From assembly GCA_045589235.1 (NCBI GenBank), contig JAZNOR010000046.1, positions 1 through 36,263 on the forward strand: a stretch of 36,263 bases of DNA, given 5' to 3'. The translations under genes were made by a program, and so were the position numbers. Positions 26,151 to 33,458 of the stretch are shown piece by piece. Below the pieces are notes generated by a model. It made no database searches and was not told the DNA's origin. It saw only the letters and a program-made list of their open reading frames with translations. Source of the stretch: RGIG7332 sp045589235 (lineage in GTDB: Bacteria; Bacillota; Clostridia; Oscillospirales; JAAYXM01). Each line of letters begins with the position of its first letter. Position 1 is the first letter of the stretch.

Positions 26151-27297
26151 GCTCTATATAATCCGCCATGCTGAAGCAGAGGGTAATATTTACCGCAGAG
26201 TGCAAGGACACTATCAGGGTTATGTTACCGAAAACGGTTACCGCCAGATTGATGCTCTTGCAAAAAGATTTGAAAACGAACATATAGATGTTGTTTATTC
26301 AAGCGACCTTTTTCGCACTCAAAAAACTGCAGGCGCAATCCTTGAAACTCACGCGAATGTTCCGTATTTTGTTTCCGAGGAACTGCGCGAAATGTATTTT
26401 GGCGAGTTTGAAGGTATACCGTGGGGTGAATTTGCGCTAAACTACCCTGCTCAATACAATGCGTGGACAAATGAGCCACATTTATTTTCAAGCAAAAACG
26501 GTGAAACATATGCCGAAGTTTATCTGCGAGTAAAATCTTTTCTTGATAAAATTGTGCTTGATAATCCAAACAAAACGGTTGCCGTTGTAAGCCATGGCAG
26601 CGCCATTCGCGTGCTCCTCTGCGGAATTCTCTATAACGGTGATATAACTCGCCTGAGCGAAATAGGCTGGTGTGACAACACTGCTGTTTCCTGCATCGAA
26701 GCAGATGAGAATTTAAATTATAATGTGCTGTTTAAAAACGATAACTCACACCTCAATGAGCTCAGCACTCTCAAACGTCAGAGTTGGTGGCGTTCAGGAG
26801 AAAACCAGCTGCTGTATAATCTTTGGTATTCAAAAGCAAGCTTTCCCAAAGATTTAGAGCTCGCTTGTGACTATCATAAAAAGGCGTATATAACAATTTT
26901 CGGCGAAGGTCCGTTTTCGCGCACCGCATCGAAAATCCACGTCGAGAGCCTGTATTCAACTTGCGATGGTGCAATCGCATTTGCTCATCGTGAGAATGAA
27001 ACAATCGGTGCCGTAATGCTCGATGCCGATGCTTTTCTTGTGCCCGACGGTGGCCACATTTCACTCATTTTTCTTGATGAGGGATATCGCGGTTTAAGCT
27101 ACGGTATCCAGCTTCTTGGTTATGCGGTAAGTGTATATCGCGCAATGGGGCGCAAATTCTTAACAGTAAGAGTTGCCGAACACAATGCACACGCCATTGC
27201 ATTTTATAAAAAATATGGTTTTATTGAATTTGCACGTGAATCAGATAGTGGTACAAAACAGATTCTTATGAAAAAACCGATTTATTTTGAGCTGTAA
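26143..27297 (+). CDS. fused histidine phosphatase and GNAT acetyltransferase
   Basis: This 384-residue protein has two domains. Residues 1 to about 200 are a histidine-phosphatase domain: IIRHAEAEGN with the phospho-His, YSSDLFRTQKTA, EELREMYFGEFEG and VVSHGSAIR with the second His. Residues about 230-384 are a GNAT domain with acetyl-CoA loop DEGYRGLSYGIQLL and VRVAEHNAHAIAFYKKYGF. It starts inside pyrD (8-bp overlap), so it is translationally coupled. Substrates are unknown; the phosphatase could act on a sugar phosphate or phosphoglycerate. The fusion reads continuously with no frameshift. Confidence 0.87.
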   Translation: MTKLYIIRHAEAEGNIYRRVQGHYQGYVTENGYRQIDALAKRFENEHIDVVYSSDLFRTQKTAGAILETHANVPYFVSEELREMYFGEFEGIPWGEFALNYPAQYNAWTNEPHLFSSKNGETYAEVYLRVKSFLDKIVLDNPNKTVAVVSHGSAIRVLLCGILYNGDITRLSEIGWCDNTAVSCIEADENLNYNVLFKNDNSHLNELSTLKRQSWWRSGENQLLYNLWYSKASFPKDLELACDYHKKAYITIFGEGPFSRTASKIHVESLYSTCDGAIAFAHRENETIGAVMLDADAFLVPDGGHISLIFLDEGYRGLSYGIQLLGYAVSVYRAMGRKFLTVRVAEHNAHAIAFYKKYGFIEFARESDSGTKQILMKKPIYFEL

Positions 27298-27310
27298 AGG
27301 ACTTGATATT

Positions 27311-28927
27311 GTGACACAAAAAGCAAACAACACCTTTTTTAAAGGTGCTGTGATTTTAGCGGTTTCAAATATTCTCATAAAAGTAATAGGCGCAGTTTTT
27401 AAAATTCCGCTCACTCGCATAGTCGGCGACTACGCGATGGGACTATATAACACCGCGTACACTTATTACACCATTTTGCTTACAATAGCAACCGCCGGTC
27501 TTCCGATTGCCATATCCAAAATGATTTCAGAAAGTCGGGCGCTCGGTAAATATTCGCGCGCAAAGCGAATATTTAAAATGGCGGTTTTAACCTGTGCTTG
27601 CCTCGGTGCTTTCGGCACACTTGTAATGCTTATTTCTCCAGGGCTTTTAAAAGGTGTCGCTCCATCGGTTTATGCGCTTTTATTTAATAATCCCGACACA
27701 ATTCCGAGCTTTTGGACACTTGCACCCGCAGTTTTATTCATCTCGGTAACTGCAGCATTCCGCGGATATTTCCAGGGACACGGTGATATGTTGCCGACTG
27801 CACTATCCCAGCTTACAGAGGCCCTTTGCCGCTTGTTTGTTGGTCTTGCTCTCGCGTGGGGATTTATAAAAATAGGACTTGAGCAGAAATTTATTGCCGC
27901 AGGCGCAATATTCGGCATAACGGTGGGAACTCTTCTGGCAGGAATTTTGCTCTTTGCAATTTACTTGCATCGTAAAAAGAACGCCGAATTGTCAGATTCG
28001 CCTTGCAATGATTCAAAAAAGAGCATTTTCAAAAGCCTTATGTCGATTGCAATTCCTGTTACAATCGGAGCTCTTGTAATAAATCTAACAAACTTTATTG
28101 ATACGATAATGATTCCGTCACGCCTTTCGTCACTCGGTGTTTATTCACAGACACGCGTCACAGAGCTTTTCGGCATTTATTCAAGCTATGCGGTTTCAAT
28201 GTTTAATTTAGTTCCGAATGTTCTCATTTCAATAAACGCGAGCATAACCCCGGTTGTCGCCGCCGCATATGCGCGCCGCGATACCGAGGAATTACACAAG
28301 ACTTTAACCTCAGCACTTCGCCTTGTAATAATTATTTCAGCACCTGCCGCAATTGGTATTTCCGTGCTTTCAAACCCGATTTTAAGCCTTCTTTTCGGCG
28401 CAGGTGAAAGCGCAGATATCGCGGCAAATGTGCTCTCAATTTTATCAATCGGCTCGTTGTTCTTATGTATTTCATCGCTTATTTCAACCGTTTTGCAGTC
28501 ACTGGGCAAGGCGAATATTCCGGTTTATAATATGTTAATCGGTGCAGGAGTTAAGCTTATTGCAAACTTTGTTTTAATCGCAATTCCCGGCATTGAGCTA
28601 AAAGGTGCTGCAATCGGCACGGTTTTATGCTACGCGATAATTTCAATTCTAAACTTAATTTATCTTGCAAGATTTATAGGCTTTAAACCCAGTATCGGCA
28701 CATATTTGCGCCCGATTATTGCAACGCTTGTTATGGGCGCAGTTGCTTTCTTTGTAAATCTCGCACTTTACAAACTTCTCGGCACGATGCTCTCGCTTGT
28801 AATTTCAATTGGTGTGGGTGCTGTAAGTTATGCGATTGTTTTATTGGCAATCGGCGGAATAACACGCGAGGACGCGCTTCTTCTCCCGAAGGGCGAAAAA
28901 ATAGCAAACTTATTAAAATTAAAATAA
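27311..28927 (+). CDS. MOP-superfamily flippase (SpoVB/MurJ/polysaccharide exporter type)
   Basis: This 538-residue protein has about 14 hydrophobic segments. The N-terminus (FFKGAVILAVSNILIKVIGAVFKIPLTRIVGD) and the helix-2 region (MGLYNTAYTYYTILLTIATAGLPIAISKM) are typical of the SpoVB branch, which moves lipid-linked precursors across the membrane for cortex or cell-wall synthesis. A GTG start at 27311 with AAAGGA nine bases upstream is preferred over the TTG at 27287, which lies inside the previous gene. It is last in the pyr unit, before a terminator. A MurJ or teichoic-type exporter role is possible. Confidence 0.85.
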   Translation: MTQKANNTFFKGAVILAVSNILIKVIGAVFKIPLTRIVGDYAMGLYNTAYTYYTILLTIATAGLPIAISKMISESRALGKYSRAKRIFKMAVLTCACLGAFGTLVMLISPGLLKGVAPSVYALLFNNPDTIPSFWTLAPAVLFISVTAAFRGYFQGHGDMLPTALSQLTEALCRLFVGLALAWGFIKIGLEQKFIAAGAIFGITVGTLLAGILLFAIYLHRKKNAELSDSPCNDSKKSIFKSLMSIAIPVTIGALVINLTNFIDTIMIPSRLSSLGVYSQTRVTELFGIYSSYAVSMFNLVPNVLISINASITPVVAAAYARRDTEELHKTLTSALRLVIIISAPAAIGISVLSNPILSLLFGAGESADIAANVLSILSIGSLFLCISSLISTVLQSLGKANIPVYNMLIGAGVKLIANFVLIAIPGIELKGAAIGTVLCYAIISILNLIYLARFIGFKPSIGTYLRPIIATLVMGAVAFFVNLALYKLLGTMLSLVISIGVGAVSYAIVLLAIGGITREDALLLPKGEKIANLLKLK

Positions 28928-28932
28928 ACATA

Positions 28933-28964
28933 AAAACCCTCTTGGTTAACACCAAGAGGGTTTT
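28933..28964. terminator. bidirectional terminator between the flippase and the FNT channel
   Basis: A 14-bp perfect stem (AAAACCCTCTTGGT with ACCAAGAGGGTTTT) and TAAC loop lies between convergent gene ends, with T- and A-rich runs on both sides. Confidence 0.92.
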
Positions 28965-28965
28965 A

Positions 28966-29598
28966 TTATTTTTTACAGTAATATGAAAGTGCCGCAAATC
29001 CCGCTCCGCCAACTGCATTTCCCAATATTATAATAAATATAAAGAACAAGGATTTAAGGTTTATCGCTTTTGCAGCAGCTATATAAAACATATCAGCAAT
29101 TGAGTGTTCAAAGCCCGAGAGGATAAATACCGTAACACAAAACGCAACAATTACCGCTTTTGCTGTATCAGAATCTGCTCTTTTATATCCCTCAACTGCT
29201 ACAAACATCAAAATTCCGCAAGGAATTGCAAGTAAAAAAGCATCTGGCATCGGCAGCATAAGCTTTGCATCAACTATGCTGATAATATCTGTTGTTGTAA
29301 TCAATCTGCTTGCAAAAGTGCTTCCCATTATAAATGTTCCGATAAAGTTGCCAATAATCGTTACTGCAATTGAAATCGCTTTGTATGAAACATCATCTCC
29401 GGGAAGCGGCAAATATCCAACCTTTCCTGTAAAGAGATGTAATTTAAAAATAATTATCGTGAAAAGTCCTACCGCGAAAAGCATCGCCCCTGCGATTTTG
29501 TTTCCATCAGCAGCAAGGGTTAGATAAACCATTCCGCCTATTCCTATCATAATTCCGGCTAATATAGCCGAAATTAACTCGTTGAAATATTTTTTCAC
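28966..29598 (-). CDS. formate/nitrite transporter (FNT) family channel
   Basis: This 210-residue protein has six hydrophobic segments. FNT marks are LHLFTGK at 53-59, the NFIGTFIMG helix, and SGFEHSIADMF with the conserved central-pore His165. It is shorter than FocA (about 285), mostly in loops and tails, and all six helices are present. FNT proteins conduct formate, nitrite, hydrosulfide or lactate; the ligand cannot be chosen here. The start is a GTG with GAGGTGATT upstream and a consensus promoter. It is divergent from spo0A, sharing a 176-bp control region. Confidence 0.88.
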   Translation of the reverse strand: MKKYFNELISAILAGIMIGIGGMVYLTLAADGNKIAGAMLFAVGLFTIIIFKLHLFTGKVGYLPLPGDDVSYKAISIAVTIIGNFIGTFIMGSTFASRLITTTDIISIVDAKLMLPMPDAFLLAIPCGILMFVAVEGYKRADSDTAKAVIVAFCVTVFILSGFEHSIADMFYIAAAKAINLKSLFFIFIIILGNAVGGAGFAALSYYCKK

Positions 29599-29615
29599 AC
29601 AATCACCTCAATTAT

Positions 29616-29644
29616 ATTGTAATACACAGAAACTGCACCGTCAA
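29616..29644 (-). promoter_or_regulatory. sigma-A promoter of the FNT gene
   Basis: TTGACG, 17 bases, TACAAT on the minus strand, 17 bp before the GTG start, giving a very short leader. Confidence 0.82.
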
Positions 29645-29661
29645 CGAATATACTCAAAATT

Positions 29662-29668
29662 TGTCAAA
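29662..29668 (+). promoter_or_regulatory. possible Spo0A box
   Basis: TGTCAAA differs from the 0A box TGTCGAA at one base and lies between the FNT and spo0A promoters, where autoregulatory boxes occur in other species. A single 6-of-7 match is weak. Confidence 0.3.
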
Positions 29669-29697
29669 AATATTTTGAAAAAATTTCCATTTTTGTG

Positions 29698-29726
29698 TTG
29701 ATTTATTTGGAAATATATGGTAAATT
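29698..29726 (+). promoter_or_regulatory. sigma-A-like promoter of spo0A
   Basis: TTGATT, 17 bases, TAAATT, about 49 bp before the spo0A ATG. No sigma-H promoter was recognised. Confidence 0.5.
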
Positions 29727-29774
29727 ATTTACAGAAAAAAAATTACCATTTTTTTACAAAAGCAGGAGGTTATT

Positions 29775-30542
29775 ATGGAAAAGAAAATTAAAATTATTGT
29801 TGCAGATGCAGAGCGTGACTTTTTGGATATTCTAAGTGCGCGTTTAAACGAAGAACGCGATTTTGATGTTGTTGCAACACTTACAGATGGCGATAAATTA
29901 CTTGATGCCATAACAGATGGCGGTGTTGATATCGTTGTCTTAAACGATGTTCTCCCAACACTTGACGGTCTTGGTGTTGTATCCCGTGCAAAAGAACTTG
30001 CACTTGCTCCCAAATTTATTATGTATTCAACATTTGCAAGCGAATCACTCATATCCGAAGCCACAGCTCTTGGCGTTTCACATTTTCTGATAAAGCCATT
30101 TTCTGCAGATTCTCTAATTGACAGAATCCGCACATTGCATAATTCAATTGTACTGAATAAAGCGCGCACCGAAGAGGAGGCTCGAAACAATCTTGCTGTA
30201 GCTGTTACCAACATAATCCACGATGTTGGCGTTCCTGCACACATTAAAGGTTATCATTATGTGCGCGAGGCAATAATTATGGCAGTTGAAGATATGGATA
30301 TTTTAAATGCCGTAACGAAGATTTTATACCCATCAGTCGCAAAGAAATTTGAAACAACTCCGTCACGCGTTGAGCGTGCAATACGCCACGCAATAGAAAC
30401 TGCGTGGAACCGTGGCGATATAGACACGTTAAATAACTTTTTCGGTTACACGGTTTCTAATTCCAAAGGAAAGCCGACAAACTCGGAATTTATTGCAATG
30501 ATTGCAGATAAAATAAGCCTTTCACAACATGCGGTAATATAA
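29775..30542 (+). CDS. spo0A: Spo0A homologue with a degenerate receiver domain
   Basis: This 255-residue protein has the two-domain Spo0A layout. The C-terminal DNA-binding domain is strongly conserved: HDVGVPAHIKGYHYVREAI, TPSRVERAIRHAIETAWNRG in the recognition region, and FFGYTVSNSKGKPTNSEFIAMIAD. The receiver (1 to about 120) keeps Asp11 and Lys107, and Ser85 for the Thr position. However, VADDN has become VADAE (Ala12), and the phospho-acceptor in VLDIIMP reads VLNDVLP, with Asn57. Asp58 follows but is out of register. Normal phosphorelay activation is therefore doubtful. A GGAGG site precedes the ATG. The transcript ends at the 30542 hairpin. Assignment to Spo0A is firm; its activity as a sporulation switch is not. 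Confidence 0.93.
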   Translation: MEKKIKIIVADAERDFLDILSARLNEERDFDVVATLTDGDKLLDAITDGGVDIVVLNDVLPTLDGLGVVSRAKELALAPKFIMYSTFASESLISEATALGVSHFLIKPFSADSLIDRIRTLHNSIVLNKARTEEEARNNLAVAVTNIIHDVGVPAHIKGYHYVREAIIMAVEDMDILNAVTKILYPSVAKKFETTPSRVERAIRHAIETAWNRGDIDTLNNFFGYTVSNSKGKPTNSEFIAMIADKISLSQHAVI

Positions 30543-30573
30543 AAAATCCCACCTCATACGAGGTGGGATTTTT
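30542..30573. terminator. bidirectional terminator between spo0A and the toxin island
   Basis: A 14-bp perfect stem (AAAAATCCCACCTC with GAGGTGGGATTTTT) and ATAC loop follows the spo0A stop. A related hairpin, also ending in the 24-bp repeat, occurs at 33014-33037. Confidence 0.92.
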
Positions 30574-30594
30574 CAATCGCAACCGTTTTGTTTT
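30571..30594 (+). repeat. 24-bp direct repeat, left copy
   Basis: TTTCAATCGCAACCGTTTTG followed by TTTT, identical to 33040-33063. Both copies lie just downstream of an immunity gene (in its transcription sense) next to a hairpin. The core CAATCGCAACCG occurs inverted at 35292-35303. Confidence 0.9.
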
Positions 30595-30595
30595 A

Positions 30596-31516
30596 TTATC
30601 TGTCTGCCATGATTTCTTTTACTGTTGTTTCTTTATCTTTTACATAATCCCAATAGCCCTTGTGTTTGCCATCCTCATAAATCCAGCCTATGTCTGTACC
30701 ATATGGTGCATCATAAAAATCAATAAATTCCGGTATAAAAGTAAGCACGGTTTTCATTGAAACGTAGCTGAAATTTTCCGGCTTCAAATAATCATCGTCA
30801 TCTACCGCTGACATTATCCACCAACCATTGGCAACATCTATTGGGTTTTCCTCCCTATTGGCAAATCCTGTAGGAATACCTTTTTCATATATGTTTTTAG
30901 ACATTAAAAAGGCTCCGTACTCAATGTTCTCAATATATTTACCTTTGGCTACCATATCAATAAAATCCGTTCTCCACTCAAGTCTTTTCGCCGCATCAAT
31001 ACAAGACTCTCCTGCAACATCATGCAACGTAAATTGAGATTTTGATTTTAATAAAAGCTTATATGTGTCATGCCATTCTTTTGTGCTCATACTTTTATTT
31101 AAAACAGCATATTTAAGAGGAATATTGCCAAGTATATCACACTCATTGACATCAATGTCTGCGCAAATAAGCATTTTTGTAACTTCAAATACATACTTTG
31201 AAAGTCCCTTTTCTTTTTCTCCTTTGGAATCAAGAAAGAAGTACAGAAAATGCAGTGCATTTTTACCTTGTATTTTATCAGTGTAATTGACGTTTATTCC
31301 CGCCTTAATCAAATACTCAATAATTTTGATTCGCGATTTAAGATTTGTGAATTTAGACACAGCCAACATCAAAAGATTAAAACTATCTTCTTCTGCTTCA
31401 CCATAAATATTCATATAATTAACGTTGTGCACCTGATTTATATTACCCTTGTAGTATGTGTTAAATCCACTTATATCTGCCTCAACAACAGCAGAATACA
31501 CGTTATTAACTTCCAT
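30596..31516 (-). CDS. immunity protein: ankyrin repeats plus Imm33/DUF2185-like domain
   Basis: This 306-residue protein has ankyrin-like units over about 1-190: NLLMLAVSKFTN, IIEYLIKAGINVNYTDK, GKNALHFLYFF, CDILGNIPLKYAV and GESCIDAAKRL. The C-terminal part (about 200-295) begins AFLMSKNIYEKGIPTGFANR and contains GWWIMSAVDDDDYLKPENF, typical of DUF2185/Imm33-type immunity domains. The start at 31516 has a full AAAGGAGG site; the frame open to 31690 overlaps the toxin. It begins 13 bp after the GH-E toxin stop, the standard toxin-immunity order. It should neutralise that toxin in the cytoplasm. Its reading frame is intact although the toxin gene is truncated. Confidence 0.8.
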   Translation of the reverse strand: MEVNNVYSAVVEADISGFNTYYKGNINQVHNVNYMNIYGEAEEDSFNLLMLAVSKFTNLKSRIKIIEYLIKAGINVNYTDKIQGKNALHFLYFFLDSKGEKEKGLSKYVFEVTKMLICADIDVNECDILGNIPLKYAVLNKSMSTKEWHDTYKLLLKSKSQFTLHDVAGESCIDAAKRLEWRTDFIDMVAKGKYIENIEYGAFLMSKNIYEKGIPTGFANREENPIDVANGWWIMSAVDDDDYLKPENFSYVSMKTVLTFIPEFIDFYDAPYGTDIGWIYEDGKHKGYWDYVKDKETTVKEIMADR

Positions 31517-31529
31517 ATTTATTCCTCCT

Positions 31530-32732
31530 TTATTGGTATATTCGGCTTCGATTAGTCGAAGGCGTTTCGATTTGATAATTATTGGGATCCAAATTAAACT
31601 CAATAAACTCATCATAAGAAAATTCTCTTCTAACATACTTGTCAAAGCTTGTTTTGTAATCCTTTCCTGGCTTGTGTCCAAAATCTGCAACTCCTTTTCT
31701 TGGCTGTCCCGGTTTCCACGGTATCACAGCACCAGTATTCGGATCTCGCAACACTCCATCAGCATCAACTTGATTTCGATATATAGTTTCTTCGAACCAC
31801 AACTTCATTTTACCTTTATGCGCGGGTCTTCCATTAGGTTTTCCATTTTTCACATACGACCCATTTACCAAAGGTGCTAGTTTTTCTTTAGCATCATATG
31901 AAATATTATATTTTTTAGGCTTTACATTTACATTATCAGAATATAATATTTCTCCGTCACTTGAAGAGTAGTTATTTGACGGACCGTTTATTGTGGCATC
32001 AGATATTTTAAACAGATTGTCAGCTACTACCGAATATGCTTGACCTATTCGCTCTTGGTTAAGCATAAATTCCAGTTCTTCAAATGATGTTCCAAATTGC
32101 TTGGCTTTATATGAACTGTTTATTTCAGCTAAAACGCTCGTAGCGACTGCATTGTTTTTATCTTCCTCAGTAAATAAGCCAAGTTCTACAAGGTCGTCCT
32201 CAGTTAAAATTCCTTTGCTTTTAACCTTTTCAAAAATTCTCTTTTTGTCCTGACGATTTAGACCATAAAGCGCACCTTCAGCAAAAAAAGCGTATTCTTC
32301 TTGCTTATCTTCAGGAAGCTCGTTATACGCTTCTTGCATAGCAGTAAGAAGCTTTTCTTGCTCATCTCCATCAAGATTTACAACGTAAGTCATAAGGCTT
32401 TCGCCGTTTTCAATATCCTTGCGTTGTTCTTCAGTTAGATACTTCTTGAAGTAATATTCAGCCTTCTCGGCGCCACTAAGGCTTGCAATATATCTTTCTT
32501 CCTCATAGAGAGCTCTTCCTAGTTCTCTTCCACCTTGATGTGCAAGGTCATAATAAGATATATATTCTTCGGAATTTCTTTCTTGCGCACCGTCTATTAG
32601 TTTCGCGCCATCTAAGCCATATTTACTTTGCTTGCTTCCACCACTTCTGATGTATCTCGAAATGCTTCTCAGAATGTTATTATCTTCAAGAAATCCCGGT
32701 TGATTTCCGAAAGCGCCATCTGCAAAATCCAT
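31530..32732 (-). CDS. orphan toxin cassette: middle domain plus GH-E type HNH nuclease
   Basis: This 400-residue frame starts at an internal Met of a truncated toxin gene. Residues 1-30 copy the full-length toxin (FADGAFGNQPGFLEDNN...). Residues about 93-240 are a helical middle domain related to that of the full toxin. The C-terminus has ADFGHKPGKDY with Gly352-His353 and YQIETPSTNRS with Glu389, the GH-E family of HNH/Endo VII nucleases. The frame continues, after a one-base shift, from the remnant at 32756-32970. GGAAG lies before the Met at 32732, so translation from here is possible. A nuclease toxin kept as a silent donor, or made as a cytosolic fragment, are the two readings. Confidence 0.78.
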   Translation of the reverse strand: MDFADGAFGNQPGFLEDNNILRSISRYIRSGGSKQSKYGLDGAKLIDGAQERNSEEYISYYDLAHQGGRELGRALYEEERYIASLSGAEKAEYYFKKYLTEEQRKDIENGESLMTYVVNLDGDEQEKLLTAMQEAYNELPEDKQEEYAFFAEGALYGLNRQDKKRIFEKVKSKGILTEDDLVELGLFTEEDKNNAVATSVLAEINSSYKAKQFGTSFEELEFMLNQERIGQAYSVVADNLFKISDATINGPSNNYSSSDGEILYSDNVNVKPKKYNISYDAKEKLAPLVNGSYVKNGKPNGRPAHKGKMKLWFEETIYRNQVDADGVLRDPNTGAVIPWKPGQPRKGVADFGHKPGKDYKTSFDKYVRREFSYDEFIEFNLDPNNYQIETPSTNRSRIYQ

Positions 32733-32755
32733 TTCTTCTTCCGTTGGAAGATTCT

Positions 32756-32970
32756 TTAAATCAAGGTCTGCAAAAAATCACTGCGCCTTTTTGAACTGTC
32801 TTCCCTATCCTCCTTTTCAGGGAAGCTATTTTCAGATGCTTTTTTGACTTTGCCGGTATTTTGCAAGCCTGCAGTCGGCACATTACCCAGTAAACTGCCG
32901 ACCTCAGCGCCCGAACTGTTGTTCTGTGATTTATAATACCACATACTTGGGAATTTGTCAAAGCTTTTCT
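32756..32970 (-). pseudogene. 5' remnant of a truncated, frameshifted toxin gene
   Basis: The frame reads SFDKFPSMWYYKSQNNSSGA and onward, matching residues about 99-165 of the full-length toxin, then shifts at an A-run. Six A at 32772-32777 replace the seven A at 34774-34780 of the intact gene. After the shift the frame stops within a few codons (SDFLQTLI). The first roughly 100 residues of the intact toxin, its start and its promoter are missing. The open frame extends to 33016 but that part has no homology. It belongs with the cassette frame at 31530-32732. Confidence 0.85.
32933..32961 (-). promoter_or_regulatory. internal promoter-like sequence in the orphan copy
   Basis: TTGACA, 17 bases, TATTAT on the minus strand, within the remnant coding sequence for FDKFPSMWYY. 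It is placed to transcribe the orphan toxin and its immunity gene. The same sequence exists in the full-length copy at 34936-34964. Confidence 0.45.
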
Positions 32971-33013
32971 GAGTAAAGTTTTGTCTATAACGTTTTTTAT
33001 TTGTCTGACAAAA

Positions 33014-33037
33014 CACCCACCTCGTAAAAGGTGGGTG
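33014..33037 (-). terminator. terminator after the first immunity gene
   Basis: CACCCACCT pairs with AGGTGGGTG around a 6-nt loop, followed on the minus strand by TTTTGTC. It is a diverged copy of the 30542 hairpin, with the 24-bp repeat in the same relative place. Confidence 0.75.
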
Positions 33038-33039
33038 AA

Positions 33040-33063
33040 TTTCAATCGCAACCGTTTTGTTTT
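33040..33063 (+). repeat. 24-bp direct repeat, middle copy
   Basis: Identical to 30571-30594. It separates the first toxin-immunity pair from the orphan cassette. Confidence 0.9.
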
Positions 33064-33065
33064 GT

Positions 33066-33458
33066 TTAGTTTTGCTTTTCTCTAGATTTATTTAATGCTT
33101 CTCTTACACCTTCCATTATATGCGGCGGCTGTATTTCAACTTTGATGAAAATACCTTCTTCTCCAATAACATTACTTATGCTATTTAAAAACTTTTCGCA
33201 ATTTGGCGTTATAGGGTGTAAAAATATGATTTCTATCACTGCATGCGTTGGTTTTATTTTTTTAAATTTAGGAATTTTTTTATATTGCTTATCAGTATAA
33301 AAATCAGCATAATTGTAAATCTTTTCTTGCAACATTTTTAAATGTTGAAACTCATCCTCCCAATCAAGCTGATCAACCAAAGTTAATATCAGTTCCGTTT
33401 TCCCTTCTAAGCTCCTAACCGATGCTATGTCTACTTTATTTAATTCCAGTATAGACAC
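33066..33458 (-). CDS. DUF6572-like immunity protein
   Basis: About 130 residues. The core LVDQLDWEDEFQHLKMLQEKIYNYADF resembles the DUF6572 family of small proteins found beside toxins. The longest frame starts ATG at 33467, but that ATG abuts the AAAGGAG site; a GTG at 33458 has the site at proper spacing and starts VSILELNKVD, as family members do. It overlaps the toxin stop by 23 bp, so synthesis is coupled. Inferred role: cytoplasmic inhibitor of the nuclease domain of the preceding toxin. Family match is by motif memory and should be read as probable. Confidence 0.72.
   Translation of the reverse strand: MSILELNKVDIASVRSLEGKTELILTLVDQLDWEDEFQHLKMLQEKIYNYADFYTDKQYKKIPKFKKIKPTHAVIEIIFLHPITPNCEKFLNSISNVIGEEGIFIKVEIQPPHIMEGVREALNKSREKQN

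Larger units (their letters stand above)
32641..32970 (-). repeat. 330-bp block shared with the full-length toxin gene (orphan copy)
   Basis: Aligned by eye with 34643-34973: about 16 substitutions and one single-base gap, roughly 95% identity. Homology stops abruptly at both ends. Confidence 0.88.

Noticed and set aside
30571..33063. CRISPR array
   Set aside because: The 24-bp repeats are only two, 2.5 kb apart, with genes rather than spacers between them, and no cas genes are present.
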